Origin: Aquisediminimonas profunda
GTDB taxonomy: Bacteria; Pseudomonadota; Alphaproteobacteria; Sphingomonadales; Sphingomonadaceae
Assembly (NCBI RefSeq): GCF_019443285.1
Contig: NZ_CP080327.1
Location: 868,001 to 932,000 of the forward strand
Direction: 5' to 3'
Length of the DNA: 64,000 bases
Positions within the stretch are counted from its first letter, which is position 1, and every line of letters begins with the position of its first letter. The position numbers and the translations under genes were made by a program. The notes beneath the pieces are model-generated. The model did no database searches and was not told where the DNA came from. It worked only from the letters and a program-made list of their open reading frames with translations. Below are positions 45,653 to 54,557 of the stretch, in pieces.

Positions 45653-47663
45653 CCAGCGCGGTCAAAGTCCCGGTCGTCAGCACTTGCGGCAGTTCCACCG
45701 GTTCTGCATTGCCTTTTGCATACCAGAGGTAAAGCGGCACGCCTGATCGGCCGTGCGCCTCGAGAAAGCGCGTGATCTCCGGATCGCCGTTGGTCCAGTC
45801 TCCAACCATCACGGTCACCCCTGCCTTTTCGAATGCAGCCTTGGTTTCGGCGCGATCGATTGCGGCCTTTTCATTGACCTTGCAGGTCAGGCACCAATCG
45901 GCAGTGAAATAGAGAAAGACAGGCGTATTGGCCTTGCGCAAGGTGGTCAGGCGGCCTTCCGAAAATGGCTCTGCGCCCATAACCGCGGTGTGGGCAGGCG
46001 CCAGCGTGAACAGGAAGGGCATGGCATAAGCGGCGCCCGCCGATACCGCTGCAAAGCCGGTAAGTGCAACCACCCCGAGCGGCCGACGCCGTCCACCGAT
46101 CCAGCCAACAAGTCCGACAAGCACCGATCCGGCGATGCCGATGTACAGGCCTGTCGGTCCCGTCTGGCGCCAGAGCAACCAGAGAAGCGCAACGACGGTC
46201 AGGGCCATCGGTATGGCAAGGAAGCGCTGGAAGGTCGCCATCCATGCACCGGGTTTTGGCACCATCCGGCGAAGTGCCGGAACAAAGCCGAGCCCCAGGA
46301 ACGGCAGGGCAAGGCCCAGGCCCAACCCGGCGAAGATCGCGAGCGCGGCCGGAACGGGAAGGACAAGCGCTGCACCCAGTGCAGCAGCCATGAAGGGCCC
46401 GGTGCAGGGCGTTGCGACAAACGCTGCGAGAACGCCTGTCCAGAAGGCGCCGGTCATACCACCCTTTGAGGCCAGCGCATCGCCCCCGCCATAGCTTCGC
46501 AAATGGAGCAGGCCCATGAGGCTCAGTGTGATGGCGCTGGCAAGCAATGTGAGGAAAAGGATCACGCGCGGGTCCTGCAACTGAAAGGCCCAACCCACCT
46601 GAGTGCCACCAGCGCGCAGAGCGAGCAGTCCGCCGCCGAGGGCCAGGCAGGTTGCGATGACACCCGCAGCATAGGCCAGCGCTTCCCTCTTCGCTTCGCC
46701 TTCATCAATGCTTCCGGCCCGCGCCAGGCTGATCGCCTTGAGGCTGATCACCGGAAAGACGCACGGCATGATGTTGAGGATCAACCCGCCCAGGATGGCA
46801 CCGCCGAGTGCAAGGACAAGGGCCAGAAGGCCTGCATCGCTGCTGCCCTTTTCGACTGTGCCAGGCACTGCGGAGACAGTCAGTCCTTCGCCCTTGCCAA
46901 GCGCAACAACGCCTTCAAGCGTCTTCGGGCTGGCAAAGCCAAAGAGCGCCTTCGAGGTTTCGATAACCAGCATGTCGCCAACGCGGCTGACTTTCTGCGG
47001 AGCCGCATAATTCAGGACATTTTCGCTGGTGGAGAAGAACCATGGGTCAGTCGCTGGGCGGCTGGCGGGATAGGGGATGCCGATGCGGATCGCTGGCCCT
47101 TCGATCTCGAAATGCGCGATGCTCCCCAACGGGCGCGGCAGTTTCGTCCGCCACGCGTCGAACCGGGCACGATCAGCTGCTGCGATTGTGCCGTCGCCGA
47201 CGGTCAGGTCCAGCGCGAGATCGTCATGCTCGGGCACGCAAATCTTGTCGGTGCAGGCCAGCCGGTCGATCGACAGACGCAGCGGTAGCCTGGTTCCCTT
47301 GGCAAGATTGCCCGGCACTGTCAGGGTCGCGAGCAGGGCATGTTCCGTATTGAAGACGTGATTCATCAGGTCCGCAATTACCAACCGTTCCGGCACGGGG
47401 TAGCGCGGCGCGCTGACCGTCACACCGTTCGGCAGCGCCCAGTGCAACTGCGCGGAGAGGCCCGCGTCGCCCGGGTTCTGCCAATAGCCATGCCAACCCG
47501 GCTCTGGCTGCATGAGGATCGCAATCGTGATCGCATTGCCAGGGGCAGGCTCTGCAGATTCCGCCACCAATGATGCCCTGATGTGGTTTTGGGCCCAAGC
47601 CGGTGGTGCGAAAGCGCAGAGCATTGCGACCAGGCTCATCAGGCCGCACCGAAGCCAGTTCAT
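45645..47663 (-). CDS. DsbD/ScsB-type thiol:disulfide interchange protein
   Basis: 672 residues from ATG 47663, preceded by AAGGA. After a signal peptide, an N-terminal periplasmic domain with a CTDKIC pair (about 145–150) is followed by an eight-helix CcdA-like membrane domain with redox cysteines in MPCVFPV and TPCTGPF, and a C-terminal thioredoxin domain with WCLTC. This three-module chain carries reducing power from cytoplasmic thioredoxin to the periplasm. The protein disulfide-related N-domain resembles ScsB. It could reduce heme-binding cysteines of the multiheme cytochromes, though it is encoded elsewhere. Confidence 0.92.
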   Translation of the reverse strand: MNWLRCGLMSLVAMLCAFAPPAWAQNHIRASLVAESAEPAPGNAITIAILMQPEPGWHGYWQNPGDAGLSAQLHWALPNGVTVSAPRYPVPERLVIADLMNHVFNTEHALLATLTVPGNLAKGTRLPLRLSIDRLACTDKICVPEHDDLALDLTVGDGTIAAADRARFDAWRTKLPRPLGSIAHFEIEGPAIRIGIPYPASRPATDPWFFSTSENVLNYAAPQKVSRVGDMLVIETSKALFGFASPKTLEGVVALGKGEGLTVSAVPGTVEKGSSDAGLLALVLALGGAILGGLILNIMPCVFPVISLKAISLARAGSIDEGEAKREALAYAAGVIATCLALGGGLLALRAGGTQVGWAFQLQDPRVILFLTLLASAITLSLMGLLHLRSYGGGDALASKGGMTGAFWTGVLAAFVATPCTGPFMAAALGAALVLPVPAALAIFAGLGLGLALPFLGLGFVPALRRMVPKPGAWMATFQRFLAIPMALTVVALLWLLWRQTGPTGLYIGIAGSVLVGLVGWIGGRRRPLGVVALTGFAAVSAGAAYAMPFLFTLAPAHTAVMGAEPFSEGRLTTLRKANTPVFLYFTADWCLTCKVNEKAAIDRAETKAAFEKAGVTVMVGDWTNGDPEITRFLEAHGRSGVPLYLWYAKGNAEPVELPQVLTTGTLTALVN

Positions 47664-47732
47664 CGAAAATCCTTGTTGCATTACAGGCAGCGCTATAGCC
47701 TGTTTCGGTTGAACACAAAGCGGAGTTACAGG

Positions 47733-49394
47733 GTGAGGAAAATCCTTCTGGCTGGTGCAATGCTGGCCTTGTCGACAGCGGCTTTTCCGGCAAACGCGAA
47801 AGAGGCCGCGGCGCCAGCTGCGGTCGCGCCCAAGCTTATCGTTGCGATTGCGGTCGACCAGTTTTCATCCGACCTGTTCAATGAATATCGGGGGCGTGTC
47901 ACCGGCGGCCTGGCCCGACTGGGCAAGGGAGTTGTTTTTGCACGAGGCCATCAGAGCCATGCGGCGACCGAAACTTGCCCCGGGCATTCGACAATCCTGA
48001 CGGGTAGCCACCCGGCCCGGACGGGAATCATTGCGAACGACTGGCAGAACCCGCGGGCTGCGCGCACAGACAGTGCCGGGAAGCCGAGCTATGAGGTCTA
48101 TTGCGCGGAAGACGAAAGCCTGCCGGGAAGCAATGCGTCCAACTACACGGTGTCGCCCCATCATCTGAAAGTGCCGACCCTTGGCGACAGGATGAAGTCT
48201 GTTTTTCCGGGAACGCGTGTCGTTGCCGTTTCCGGCAAGGACCGCGCGGCCGTGATGATGGGCGGGCATGATGCGGATTTCGAAATCTGGTGGGATGGCA
48301 AGAGCTTCACCAGTTACAAGACCAAGCTTGCGGACCTTCCTGCGGGCCTTGCTGCTGTCAATGCACGGGCGACGGCGGCTATTGCAAAGCCCGCTGCCAT
48401 CAGATTGCCAGCAGATTGCGCGGGTCAGGTGCGCGATATTCCCATTTCAACGTCAATGAAGATCGGTCGGCTTGCCCTGCGCAAGCCGGGGGACGAACGC
48501 GGATGGCGGGCAACGCCGGAGTTTGATGCACTGACCCTTGATGCGGCTCTTGCCGCGTTCGATGAATTGAAGCTCGGGCGGGGCAGCGGGACCGATGTGC
48601 TCGCCGTCAGCTTTTCGGCGACCGATTATGTCGGCCATGGCTTTGGCACCGAAGGCCCTGAAATGTGCGCCCAGATTCACGCGCTCGATGCGACGCTTGG
48701 GCGCTTCTTTGCCGCGCTTGACAAGGCGAAGATGCCCTATGCCGTGGTGCTGACGGCCGATCATGGCGGACATGATGCGCCCGAGCGCAACCGCGAAGAT
48801 GCATTGCCTGAGGCGCAGCGGGTCGATGCAGCGCTGTCGGCAAAATCCGTCGGAGCAATACTTGCCACGCGCTTTGGCCTTGCCGATAGCGCGCTCCTCG
48901 GTCGGTCGGCCTTTGGCGACATTTACCTCTCCCCGGCGGTGCCTCCGGAAAAGCGAGCAGACGTTCTGCAAGCCGCAGTGGCGGCCTATCGCCAGAATCC
49001 GCAGGTGGCAGCCGTCTTCACGGCGGCAGACATTGTCGCAGCCCCGGCCCCGTCTGCACCGGTTGACGAATGGTCGCTTCTGGACCGGGTCAAGGCCAGT
49101 TTCGATCCGGAACGGTCGGGCGATTTCATTGTCTTGCTGAAGCCCTATGTCACGCCGATCCCCGCCGGTGGCCCGGGCTTTGTCGCAACGCATGGATCGC
49201 CCTGGGGATATGACCGGCGGGTGCCGATCCTGTTCTGGTGGAAGGGCATGACCGGGTTCGAACAGCCCAATGCCGTCGAGACGGTCGATATCCTGCCGAC
49301 GCTGGCCAGCCTGATCGGCTTGGCTGTGCCGTCTGCAGAAATCGACGGGCGCTGTCTGGACCTGATCGCGGGGCCGGCAAGCAACTGCCACTGA
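47733..49394 (+). CDS. PafA-like alkaline phosphatase family protein
   Basis: 553 residues from GTG 47733 with CGGAG 7 nt upstream and a signal peptide (ILLAGAMLALSTAAFPANA). The alkaline phosphatase/nucleotide pyrophosphatase core has the metal site VAIAVDQF, the nucleophile Thr in TETCPGHSTILTG, SATDYVGHGFG, LTADHGGHDA and ATHGSPWGYD. This pattern matches the PafA class of Ca/Zn-dependent phosphomonoesterases, which use Thr as the nucleophile and release phosphate outside the cytoplasm. No Pho-box-like promoter was identified. Confidence 0.9.
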   Translation: MRKILLAGAMLALSTAAFPANAKEAAAPAAVAPKLIVAIAVDQFSSDLFNEYRGRVTGGLARLGKGVVFARGHQSHAATETCPGHSTILTGSHPARTGIIANDWQNPRAARTDSAGKPSYEVYCAEDESLPGSNASNYTVSPHHLKVPTLGDRMKSVFPGTRVVAVSGKDRAAVMMGGHDADFEIWWDGKSFTSYKTKLADLPAGLAAVNARATAAIAKPAAIRLPADCAGQVRDIPISTSMKIGRLALRKPGDERGWRATPEFDALTLDAALAAFDELKLGRGSGTDVLAVSFSATDYVGHGFGTEGPEMCAQIHALDATLGRFFAALDKAKMPYAVVLTADHGGHDAPERNREDALPEAQRVDAALSAKSVGAILATRFGLADSALLGRSAFGDIYLSPAVPPEKRADVLQAAVAAYRQNPQVAAVFTAADIVAAPAPSAPVDEWSLLDRVKASFDPERSGDFIVLLKPYVTPIPAGGPGFVATHGSPWGYDRRVPILFWWKGMTGFEQPNAVETVDILPTLASLIGLAVPSAEIDGRCLDLIAGPASNCH

Positions 49395-49498
49395 ACGGCG
49401 ACTTCTTCGGCTTGTCCAGTCCGGTCAAGCAGGCTAGCTTCCCTGATCAATAGGACGAATCCCTCAAAAGTCGCAAAGGCGGGATAGAGGAGGACGGG

Positions 49499-50425
49499 AT
49501 GCGGAAGTTCATGATTTCATCCGCAGCGATTGCTGCGCTTGCGGTGGCCAATCCGGTGTCGGCATCTGGCGGCGGCGGAGGTGGCGGCGGCGGAGGCTTC
49601 CCGAGCGACAGCGCGCCGCAATATGATCCGGTCGCCGAATACACAAAGGGCATTGCAGCGCTTCAGGCGCAGGATTTCAAGGCGGCCAAGATTGCATTTG
49701 ACCATGTTCTGGCCAGTGCTCCGCGCGACGCGAATACAAATTTTCTTGCCGGCATGGCCCGCGAAGGCCTGAACGACTGGAAAGGCGCGCGGAAGTTCTT
49801 CGAAAAGGCGACCAAGATCGATCCCAACATGACGAACGCCTGGCGGGAACTGGGCGTGAGTTATGTCAAGATCGGCGACAGGCCCAATGCGGAAGCGACG
49901 CTCGCTGCGCTTCAGGCCAAAGCCACTGCCTGTGCCACGACATGCCCAACAGCGGGCGAAATCAAAAGTGCGATCGATGCGATTTCGGCAGCAATGGCAG
50001 CCGCCCCGGCAGCATCGCTTGCGCCGAGCCAAAGCCTGCTCTTCGCAAGTGCAGCCAAGGGCGATGCACTTTATCTCGATGCTGTCGGGCTGATCAACGA
50101 GCATCGCTATGAGGATGCGATTGCAGCGCTCAAATCGGCTCAGGCAAGCTTCGGGCCCCATCCCGATATCCTGACCTATCTCGGCTTTGCCAATCGCAAG
50201 CTCAAACGGTTCGACGTCGCAGAGAGTTATTATCTTGCAGCATTGGCTGTTGCCCCGAACCATCGCGGCGCAACCGAATATTATGGCGAACTTATGGTCG
50301 AGCGCGGGGATCTGGCAGGGGCAAGGCTGAAGCTGGCGCTCCTAGATGCGCAATGTCAGTTCGGTTGCGCCGAGGCGGAGGAATTGCGGCGTTGGATCGC
50401 GGCAGGTCACTCGCCGCACTCCTGA
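49499..50425 (+). CDS. Exported TPR protein with polyglycine segment
   Basis: 308 residues. The signal peptide (ISSAAIAALAVANPVSA) is followed by a run of ten glycines, then several TPR units (KGIAALQAQDFKAAKIAFDHVLA; WRELGVSYVKIGDRPNAEATLAAL; ...ILTYLGFANRKLKRFDVAESYYLAAL). A CATTCP cysteine pair sits near residue 142. AGAGGAGG precedes ATG 49499. The 3' end overlaps the mono-heme gene, so they are probably co-translated; TPR proteins beside cytochrome genes often serve as scaffolds, but the function is unknown. Confidence 0.82.
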   Translation: MRKFMISSAAIAALAVANPVSASGGGGGGGGGGFPSDSAPQYDPVAEYTKGIAALQAQDFKAAKIAFDHVLASAPRDANTNFLAGMAREGLNDWKGARKFFEKATKIDPNMTNAWRELGVSYVKIGDRPNAEATLAALQAKATACATTCPTAGEIKSAIDAISAAMAAAPAASLAPSQSLLFASAAKGDALYLDAVGLINEHRYEDAIAALKSAQASFGPHPDILTYLGFANRKLKRFDVAESYYLAALAVAPNHRGATEYYGELMVERGDLAGARLKLALLDAQCQFGCAEAEELRRWIAAGHSPHS

Positions 50426-51345
50426 GGCTCCTTGCTCTCACAGTCGCGGCATGTGCTGGCGCGCGCGCCAGTGCCCCATTGCCGATCCGGGAAGCGAACT
50501 GGCTCGTTGCTTCGCAACGGCTTCATCTGCTGACAACCCGTCCGGAGGAATGCCTGCCAGAGGATCCGCCGGACATTGTGTCGCTTGTCTACGGGACGGT
50601 TGCGTTCCGGGATCCGATGCTGCTCGGCGGGCAGGCAGCGCGGGCCGGGCTCAGTTGCATGAGCTGTCATCGCGGCGGACGCGGCAATCCCGGTTTCCAT
50701 TTTCCGCGCCTGTCGGGTGCACCGGGCACTGCAGATGTCACCTCTTCACTGATGAGTTCCCATCGCGGAGACGGGATAGCCAACCCGAAGCGCATTCCCG
50801 ACCTGACCTTTGACGTCCCGAAAATCTCGCGCGTGGACGAACATGGCCTCGAAGCCTTCATTCGCGGACTCATTGTCGAAGAGTTTGACGGTGAGCCGCC
50901 CTCGCCCGTAATCCTGAAGGGTCTGGCGAGCTATGTCCGGGCGCTGGATCCGTCGCATTGCCCCTCAAGGCAGGACCAGCCCTATGGATTGGCCAACGCG
51001 CTGGCCGACTATTTCCTTGCGCTCGGCGCTGCGGAAACGGCTTTGGTCGATAACGATCCCGACACGGCAATCGCAATGCTTCGGGGTGCCCGCTCCATCC
51101 TTGGCGGGATTGATGCGCGCTTCCAGGGCCGGGGGCTGGAGGAACAGCGTTCCGCACTGAAAGAGGCCGGGCTTGCATTGGCGCAAATTCAGCAGCAGCT
51201 TCGTGAGGGCGGAGACCTGACCGGTCCGGTGGATGCTGTTCATCGACGCTGGATCGCGACCCGTCGCTGGGCAGATCCGCTCATCCGCAGCGAGCGGCAA
51301 TCCCTCTACAATCCGGAAAAGCTGAAGGCAGCCCTGGCAGGCTGA
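50392..51345 (+). CDS. Exported protein with a single CXXCH heme motif
   Basis: 317 residues if TTG 50392 is the start; GGAGG lies about 10 nt before it, whereas the upstream ATG 50353 has no ribosome binding site. A signal peptide (LAALLRLLALTVAACAGARA) is followed by one CMSCHRGG heme-attachment motif near residue 88 and a helical C-terminal half. The RIPDLTFDVPKISRVDEHGLEAFIRGLI region and the motif context resemble di-heme peroxidase-related cytochromes, but only one site is present. The overlap with the TPR gene suggests a joint function in the periplasm. Confidence 0.75.
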   Translation: MDRGRSLAALLRLLALTVAACAGARASAPLPIREANWLVASQRLHLLTTRPEECLPEDPPDIVSLVYGTVAFRDPMLLGGQAARAGLSCMSCHRGGRGNPGFHFPRLSGAPGTADVTSSLMSSHRGDGIANPKRIPDLTFDVPKISRVDEHGLEAFIRGLIVEEFDGEPPSPVILKGLASYVRALDPSHCPSRQDQPYGLANALADYFLALGAAETALVDNDPDTAIAMLRGARSILGGIDARFQGRGLEEQRSALKEAGLALAQIQQQLREGGDLTGPVDAVHRRWIATRRWADPLIRSERQSLYNPEKLKAALAG

Positions 51346-51417
51346 GCCCGCTAAAAAGCTTGCGCAGCGCCAAAAAACCAAGCAGCATGTCGGTTCCGGA
51401 GAGGGAAAACATAAATA

Positions 51418-52212
51418 ATGCCGAATAATCAGACAGATAGGGTTGCGCCGCCATCTTTGTTCCTGGCGCTGACAGAGCCAATGCGGGCCTTGATGGAACT
51501 CGGTTCGATCCCCATGGCTGCACCGATCCTCGCTTCTGCGCCGCGTGGAGACGGGCATCCGGTACTCGTTTTGCCGGGATTTATCACCACCGACCGGTCG
51601 ACATCGCTGCTTCGCCGCTTCCTCACGCGCATGGGCTATGATGCTCACAGCTGGAACCTTGGCCGCAATCTCGGCCCCAAGGCGATCGGGCTGGAAGGCG
51701 AGCACCTGATAGCGCGCCTCGACGAGATCCATGCGCTAACCGGCCAAAGAACAAGCCTTGTGGGCTGGAGCCTTGGCGGCATGATGGCGCGTCAACTTTC
51801 GCGCCGGCGGCCGGATCTTGTCCGGCAAGTCATTACACTGGGATCACCCATTGTCGGTGACCCGCGCGCGACCAACGCCTGGCGCGCCTACCAGCGCTTT
51901 ACCGGACACCGGCTCGACGATCCGGGCGTAGACGAGCAGCTGCGCGAGAGCGAATTGCCGCCCCCTGTCCCGTCGACCGCCATTTTCAGCAAGGAAGACG
52001 GCGTGGTTGCCTGGCAGAATTGCATCGAGCCCGAAGATGCCTTCACGGACAACATCCGTGTCTATGGCAGTCACTGCGGTCTGGGCGTCAATCCGGTGGT
52101 GCTCTATGCTGTGGCGGACCGGCTGGCGCAGGAAGATGGAAGCTGGAAGCCGTTCGACCGCACCGGGCTGATGCGGCAGTGCGTCTATCCGTCATCGGGG
52201 CATAGCCACTAG
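51418..52212 (+). CDS. Alpha/beta hydrolase (lipase-like)
   Basis: 264 residues. The nucleophile elbow GWSLGGMMAR (Ser), the oxyanion region LVLPGFITTDRST and later Asp/His candidates (FSKEDGVVAW, YGSHCGLGVNP) fit a serine hydrolase of the alpha/beta fold, near the PGAP1/triacylglycerol lipase group. No signal peptide is apparent, so it is probably cytoplasmic. GGAGAGGG precedes ATG 51418 at a slightly long spacing. Its 3' end meets that of the convergent xerC (4 bp apart). Confidence 0.83.
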   Translation: MPNNQTDRVAPPSLFLALTEPMRALMELGSIPMAAPILASAPRGDGHPVLVLPGFITTDRSTSLLRRFLTRMGYDAHSWNLGRNLGPKAIGLEGEHLIARLDEIHALTGQRTSLVGWSLGGMMARQLSRRRPDLVRQVITLGSPIVGDPRATNAWRAYQRFTGHRLDDPGVDEQLRESELPPPVPSTAIFSKEDGVVAWQNCIEPEDAFTDNIRVYGSHCGLGVNPVVLYAVADRLAQEDGSWKPFDRTGLMRQCVYPSSGHSH

Positions 52213-52216
52213 ACCG

Positions 52217-53098
52217 TCACGCCCGCGGATGGGCGTTCCGGTATACGTCGAGCAGATAGGCAGCATCGACTGACGTGTAAATCTGCGTCGAACTGAGGCT
52301 GGCATGGCCCAGCAGTTCCTGCAGGCTGCGCAAGTCTGCGCCTCCGGCAAGCAAATGCGTGGCGAAGCTGTGCCGCAGGGCGTGCGGGGTCGTCCGTTCG
52401 CCAAGGCCAAGCCGCGTGCGGGCTGCCCGGACCGAGCGGCGGATGATGGCAGGATTGAGAGGCCCGCCCCGGCTGCCGCGAAAGAGCGGCTGGTCGTTGG
52501 TCGCCGGATAGGGGCAGAGCGCCACATAGGCATTGATCGCGTCGGCGACAGGAGCGAGCAAGGGCACGATCCGGGTCTTGTTCCGCTTGCCGGTTACGCG
52601 CAGCACCCGTTCCAGCGGCAGAACGGCGCCCGTCAGGCCCAAGGCCTCGCTGATCCGCAGGCCCGCGCCATAAAGAAGAAGGAGAATCGCCCAGTCGCGT
52701 GCGCCGATCCAGCTGTCCGAAGCCTGGTCCGCGACATCTTCGGCCAGCGACACCGCTTCGGCTGGCGAAATGGCGCGTGGCAGGCCTTTTTTGACCCTTG
52801 GCCCCTTGAGACGCGGGACGCCCTCCGCTCCGCCGGCAAAGGCAAGAAATCCCCGGATCGCCGAGAGTTCCCGAGCGGCGCTGGCGTTGCCCAGTCCCTC
52901 CATCCGGCGCCGCGCCAGAAAAGCGCGCAGATCGGACGCCTCAACCGCATCAAGCTGCGGTGGCCCGCCCTGGTGGTCGCTGAGGAATGCCAGCAGACGT
53001 TCTGCTGTTGCGACATAGGCGCGGACAGTATGGAGCGAGCGCCGCCGGTCCTGGCGAAGGTGATCGCCCCAGGCGCTGATCAGCGCCTCGCCACTCAC
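52217..53098 (-). CDS. xerC: Site-specific tyrosine recombinase XerC
   Basis: 293 residues. The catalytic set is complete: Arg in [10 protein letters not shown], Lys in [29 protein letters not shown] (His/Arg), [13 protein letters not shown] (His and nucleophile Tyr). Size and sequence match the chromosomal XerC that resolves dimers at dif with XerD. The start is GTG 53098, which overlaps the transaldolase stop (GTGA). Its proximity to the phage-like cluster is probably coincidental: it belongs with tal on the opposite strand. Confidence 0.93.
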   Translation of the reverse strand: MSGEALISAWGDHLRQDRRRSLHTVRAYVATAERLLAFLSDHQGGPPQLDAVEASDLRAFLARRRMEGLGNASAARELSAIRGFLAFAGGAEGVPRLKGPRVKKGLPRAISPAEAVSLAEDVADQASDSWIGARDWAILLLLYGAGLRISEALGLTGAVLPLERVLRVTGKRNKTRIVPLLAPVADAINAYVALCPYPATNDQPLFRGSRGGPLNPAIIRRSVRAARTRLGLGERTTPHALRHSFATHLLAGGADLRSLQELLGHASLSSTQIYTSVDAAYLLDVYRNAHPRA

Positions 53099-53748
53099 CC
53101 GATCTTCTGCCCCGTCTTTTCCCAATCAGCGAGGAAGCCCGCAATGCCCTTGTCGGTGAGGACATGGTTGAAGAGCGAACGGATGACTGCCGGCGGCGCC
53201 GTCATGACATCGGCGCCGATCTTGGCGGATTGGAGGACGTGGATCGGATGGCGGACCGAGGCGACAAGGATTTCCGTGCCGAAATCATAATTGTCATAGA
53301 TCAGGCGAATGTCCTCGATCAGCGCCATTCCGTCAAAACCATTGTCATCGTGCCGACCCACGAACGGTGACACGAACGTCGCACCGGCCTTGGCGGCCAG
53401 TAGCGCCTGGTTGGCAGAAAAACAGAGCGTGACGTTGACCATCGTGCCCTCGCTGGTCAGGGCCTTGCAGGTCTTCAGGCCATCGATTGTCAGTGGCACC
53501 TTGATGCAGACATTGTCTGCAATCTTTCGCAGGATATCCGCTTCCTTCATCATCGTCGGGTGATCGAGCGCCACGACCTCGGCCGAAACCGGGCCATCGA
53601 CCAGACCGCAGATCTCCTTGGTCACGTCCATGAAATCGCGGCCCGACTTATGGATGAGCGACGGGTTGGTCGTGACACCGTCGAGCAGGCCGGTGGCGGC
53701 GAGTTCTGCAATGTCCTTGGTATCGGCAGTATCGACGAAGAATTTCAT
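53095..53748 (-). CDS. tal: Transaldolase, small (TalC/MipB-type) form
   Basis: 217 residues starting [16 protein letters not shown]. The family motifs [15 protein letters not shown] and [18 protein letters not shown] (Schiff-base Lys) and [13 protein letters not shown] are present. The roughly 220-residue decameric form catalyses transfer of dihydroxyacetone between sugar phosphates in the pentose phosphate pathway; fructose-6-phosphate aldolases share the fold. Its stop overlaps the xerC start, so the two genes are co-transcribed. Confidence 0.93.
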   Translation of the reverse strand: MKFFVDTADTKDIAELAATGLLDGVTTNPSLIHKSGRDFMDVTKEICGLVDGPVSAEVVALDHPTMMKEADILRKIADNVCIKVPLTIDGLKTCKALTSEGTMVNVTLCFSANQALLAAKAGATFVSPFVGRHDDNGFDGMALIEDIRLIYDNYDFGTEILVASVRHPIHVLQSAKIGADVMTAPPAVIRSLFNHVLTDKGIAGFLADWEKTGQKIG

Positions 53749-53831
53749 GAATCGGGCTTTCGGGCTTGGGTCAATGGTCGCAGGTTCGATAACAGGGTTG
53801 CCAGCCATATTCCAATGTTGATCGCCGGAAT

Positions 53832-53900
53832 CTTCGTGCCTTGGTGTCTTCGTGTGAGCCCACCGTCTTTTGACTCACACGAAGACACCAAGGCACGAAG
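53832..53900. repeat. Perfect 27-bp inverted repeat with 15-nt loop
   Basis: Arms 53832–53858 and 53874–53900 are exact reverse complements built from CTTCGTG/CACGAAG words (CTTCGTGCCTTGGTGTC...). It sits upstream of tal on its 5' side and before the phage-like cluster. A stem this long and perfect is likely a mobile palindromic element or cruciform-forming site; it would also terminate or block transcription. Confidence 0.9.
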
Positions 53901-53967
53901 GCTCTAGGGATTTTGCTTTTAAAAATCCTATTTGTTCTTATATAATCTCCTATTTGGTAATTAATAC

Positions 53968-53996
53968 TTGACAGCGTCGCGCTGTTTTGTCTAAAA
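53968..53996 (+). promoter_or_regulatory. Sigma-70-type promoter before the phage-like cluster
   Basis: TTGACA (53968–53973), a 17-bp spacer and CTAAAA (53991–53996), preceded by an AT-rich tract (53905–53967) that contrasts with the high-GC surroundings. Transcription would start near 54003. Confidence 0.5.
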
Positions 53997-54002
53997 GGCG
54001 TT

Positions 54003-54076
54003 CAATGGAAAAATGCGAATCGCGGCGAGGGCGCTGCGACGGGCTGCGGGCGGAGACGCCTTTGCAGCCCTTTTTT
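54003..54076 (+). ncRNA. Possible short RNA or attenuated leader (about 75 nt)
   Basis: The interval between the predicted start site and the terminator could yield a stable RNA of about 75 nt, or a leader that regulates read-through into the small terminase gene. It resembles no RNA family I can name. A short frame (MEKCESRRGRCDG...) runs through it, so a leader peptide is also possible. Confidence 0.3.
54041..54076 (+). terminator. Intrinsic terminator / attenuator in the leader of the phage-like cluster
   Basis: GGGCTGC (54041–54047) pairs with GCAGCCC (54064–54070), with an inner GGCG/CGCC stem and GAGA loop, and six Ts follow (54071–54076). It stands 20 bp before the small terminase start and would stop most transcripts from the upstream promoter. 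Confidence 0.8.
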
Positions 54077-54095
54077 GTGTCGAAAGGATTTGAGG

Positions 54096-54557
54096 ATGGC
54101 AGCAAGGAAGTCGCCAGCGAAGCGACCGGGATGGACAAAGGCTGCGCGCAGCGTGTTCCTTGCCGAGCTGGCCGAGACAGCCAATGTGGCGGCATCGGCG
54201 CGCAAGGCCGGGATGCCGGTGTCCAGCGTCTATGCGCTGCGCATCAAATCGCCGGAGTTTCGCCTGGACTGGAGCGAAGCGCTGGCCGAAGGCTATGCGC
54301 GGCTTGAGGCCTCCCTGCTCGAGGCCGCGCTTGGCAAGGGGCCCAGCACTGCCGATCCAGATGCGATGAAGCGGGAGGCTGCCCGTCACCGCCTCGGCCT
54401 CAGCCTGCTCGCGCAGCATCGTCCCGCGGTCAAGGGGATGGCGCCCGCGGCGCGCAAGGTCGATCCGGCCCAACTCAAGGCGCGCATCCTCGATCGCATC
54501 GCGCTGATGCATAAGCGAGCCGAAGCGGCGAAATCCGATGTTGCGTCACACGGCTGA
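54096..54557 (+). CDS. Small terminase-like DNA-packaging protein
   Basis: 153 residues from ATG 54096 with AAGGA 8 nt upstream. The N-terminal part (RPGWTKAARSVFLAELAETANVAASARKAGMPVSSVYALRIKSPEFRLDW, quoted in pieces) resembles a helix-turn-helix of small terminase subunits, which recognise packaging DNA and pass it to TerL. The C-terminal helix is Arg/Lys-rich. It overlaps the large terminase gene by 20 bp. The family assignment rests mainly on context and HTH-like pattern. Confidence 0.7.
   Translation: MAARKSPAKRPGWTKAARSVFLAELAETANVAASARKAGMPVSSVYALRIKSPEFRLDWSEALAEGYARLEASLLEAALGKGPSTADPDAMKREAARHRLGLSLLAQHRPAVKGMAPAARKVDPAQLKARILDRIALMHKRAEAAKSDVASHG

Noticed and set aside
52217-53098. 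Tyrosine recombinase next to the phage-like cluster as its integrase
   Set aside because: Length, motifs and the translational coupling to tal on the opposite strand identify the chromosomal XerC. There are no flanking att-like repeats.
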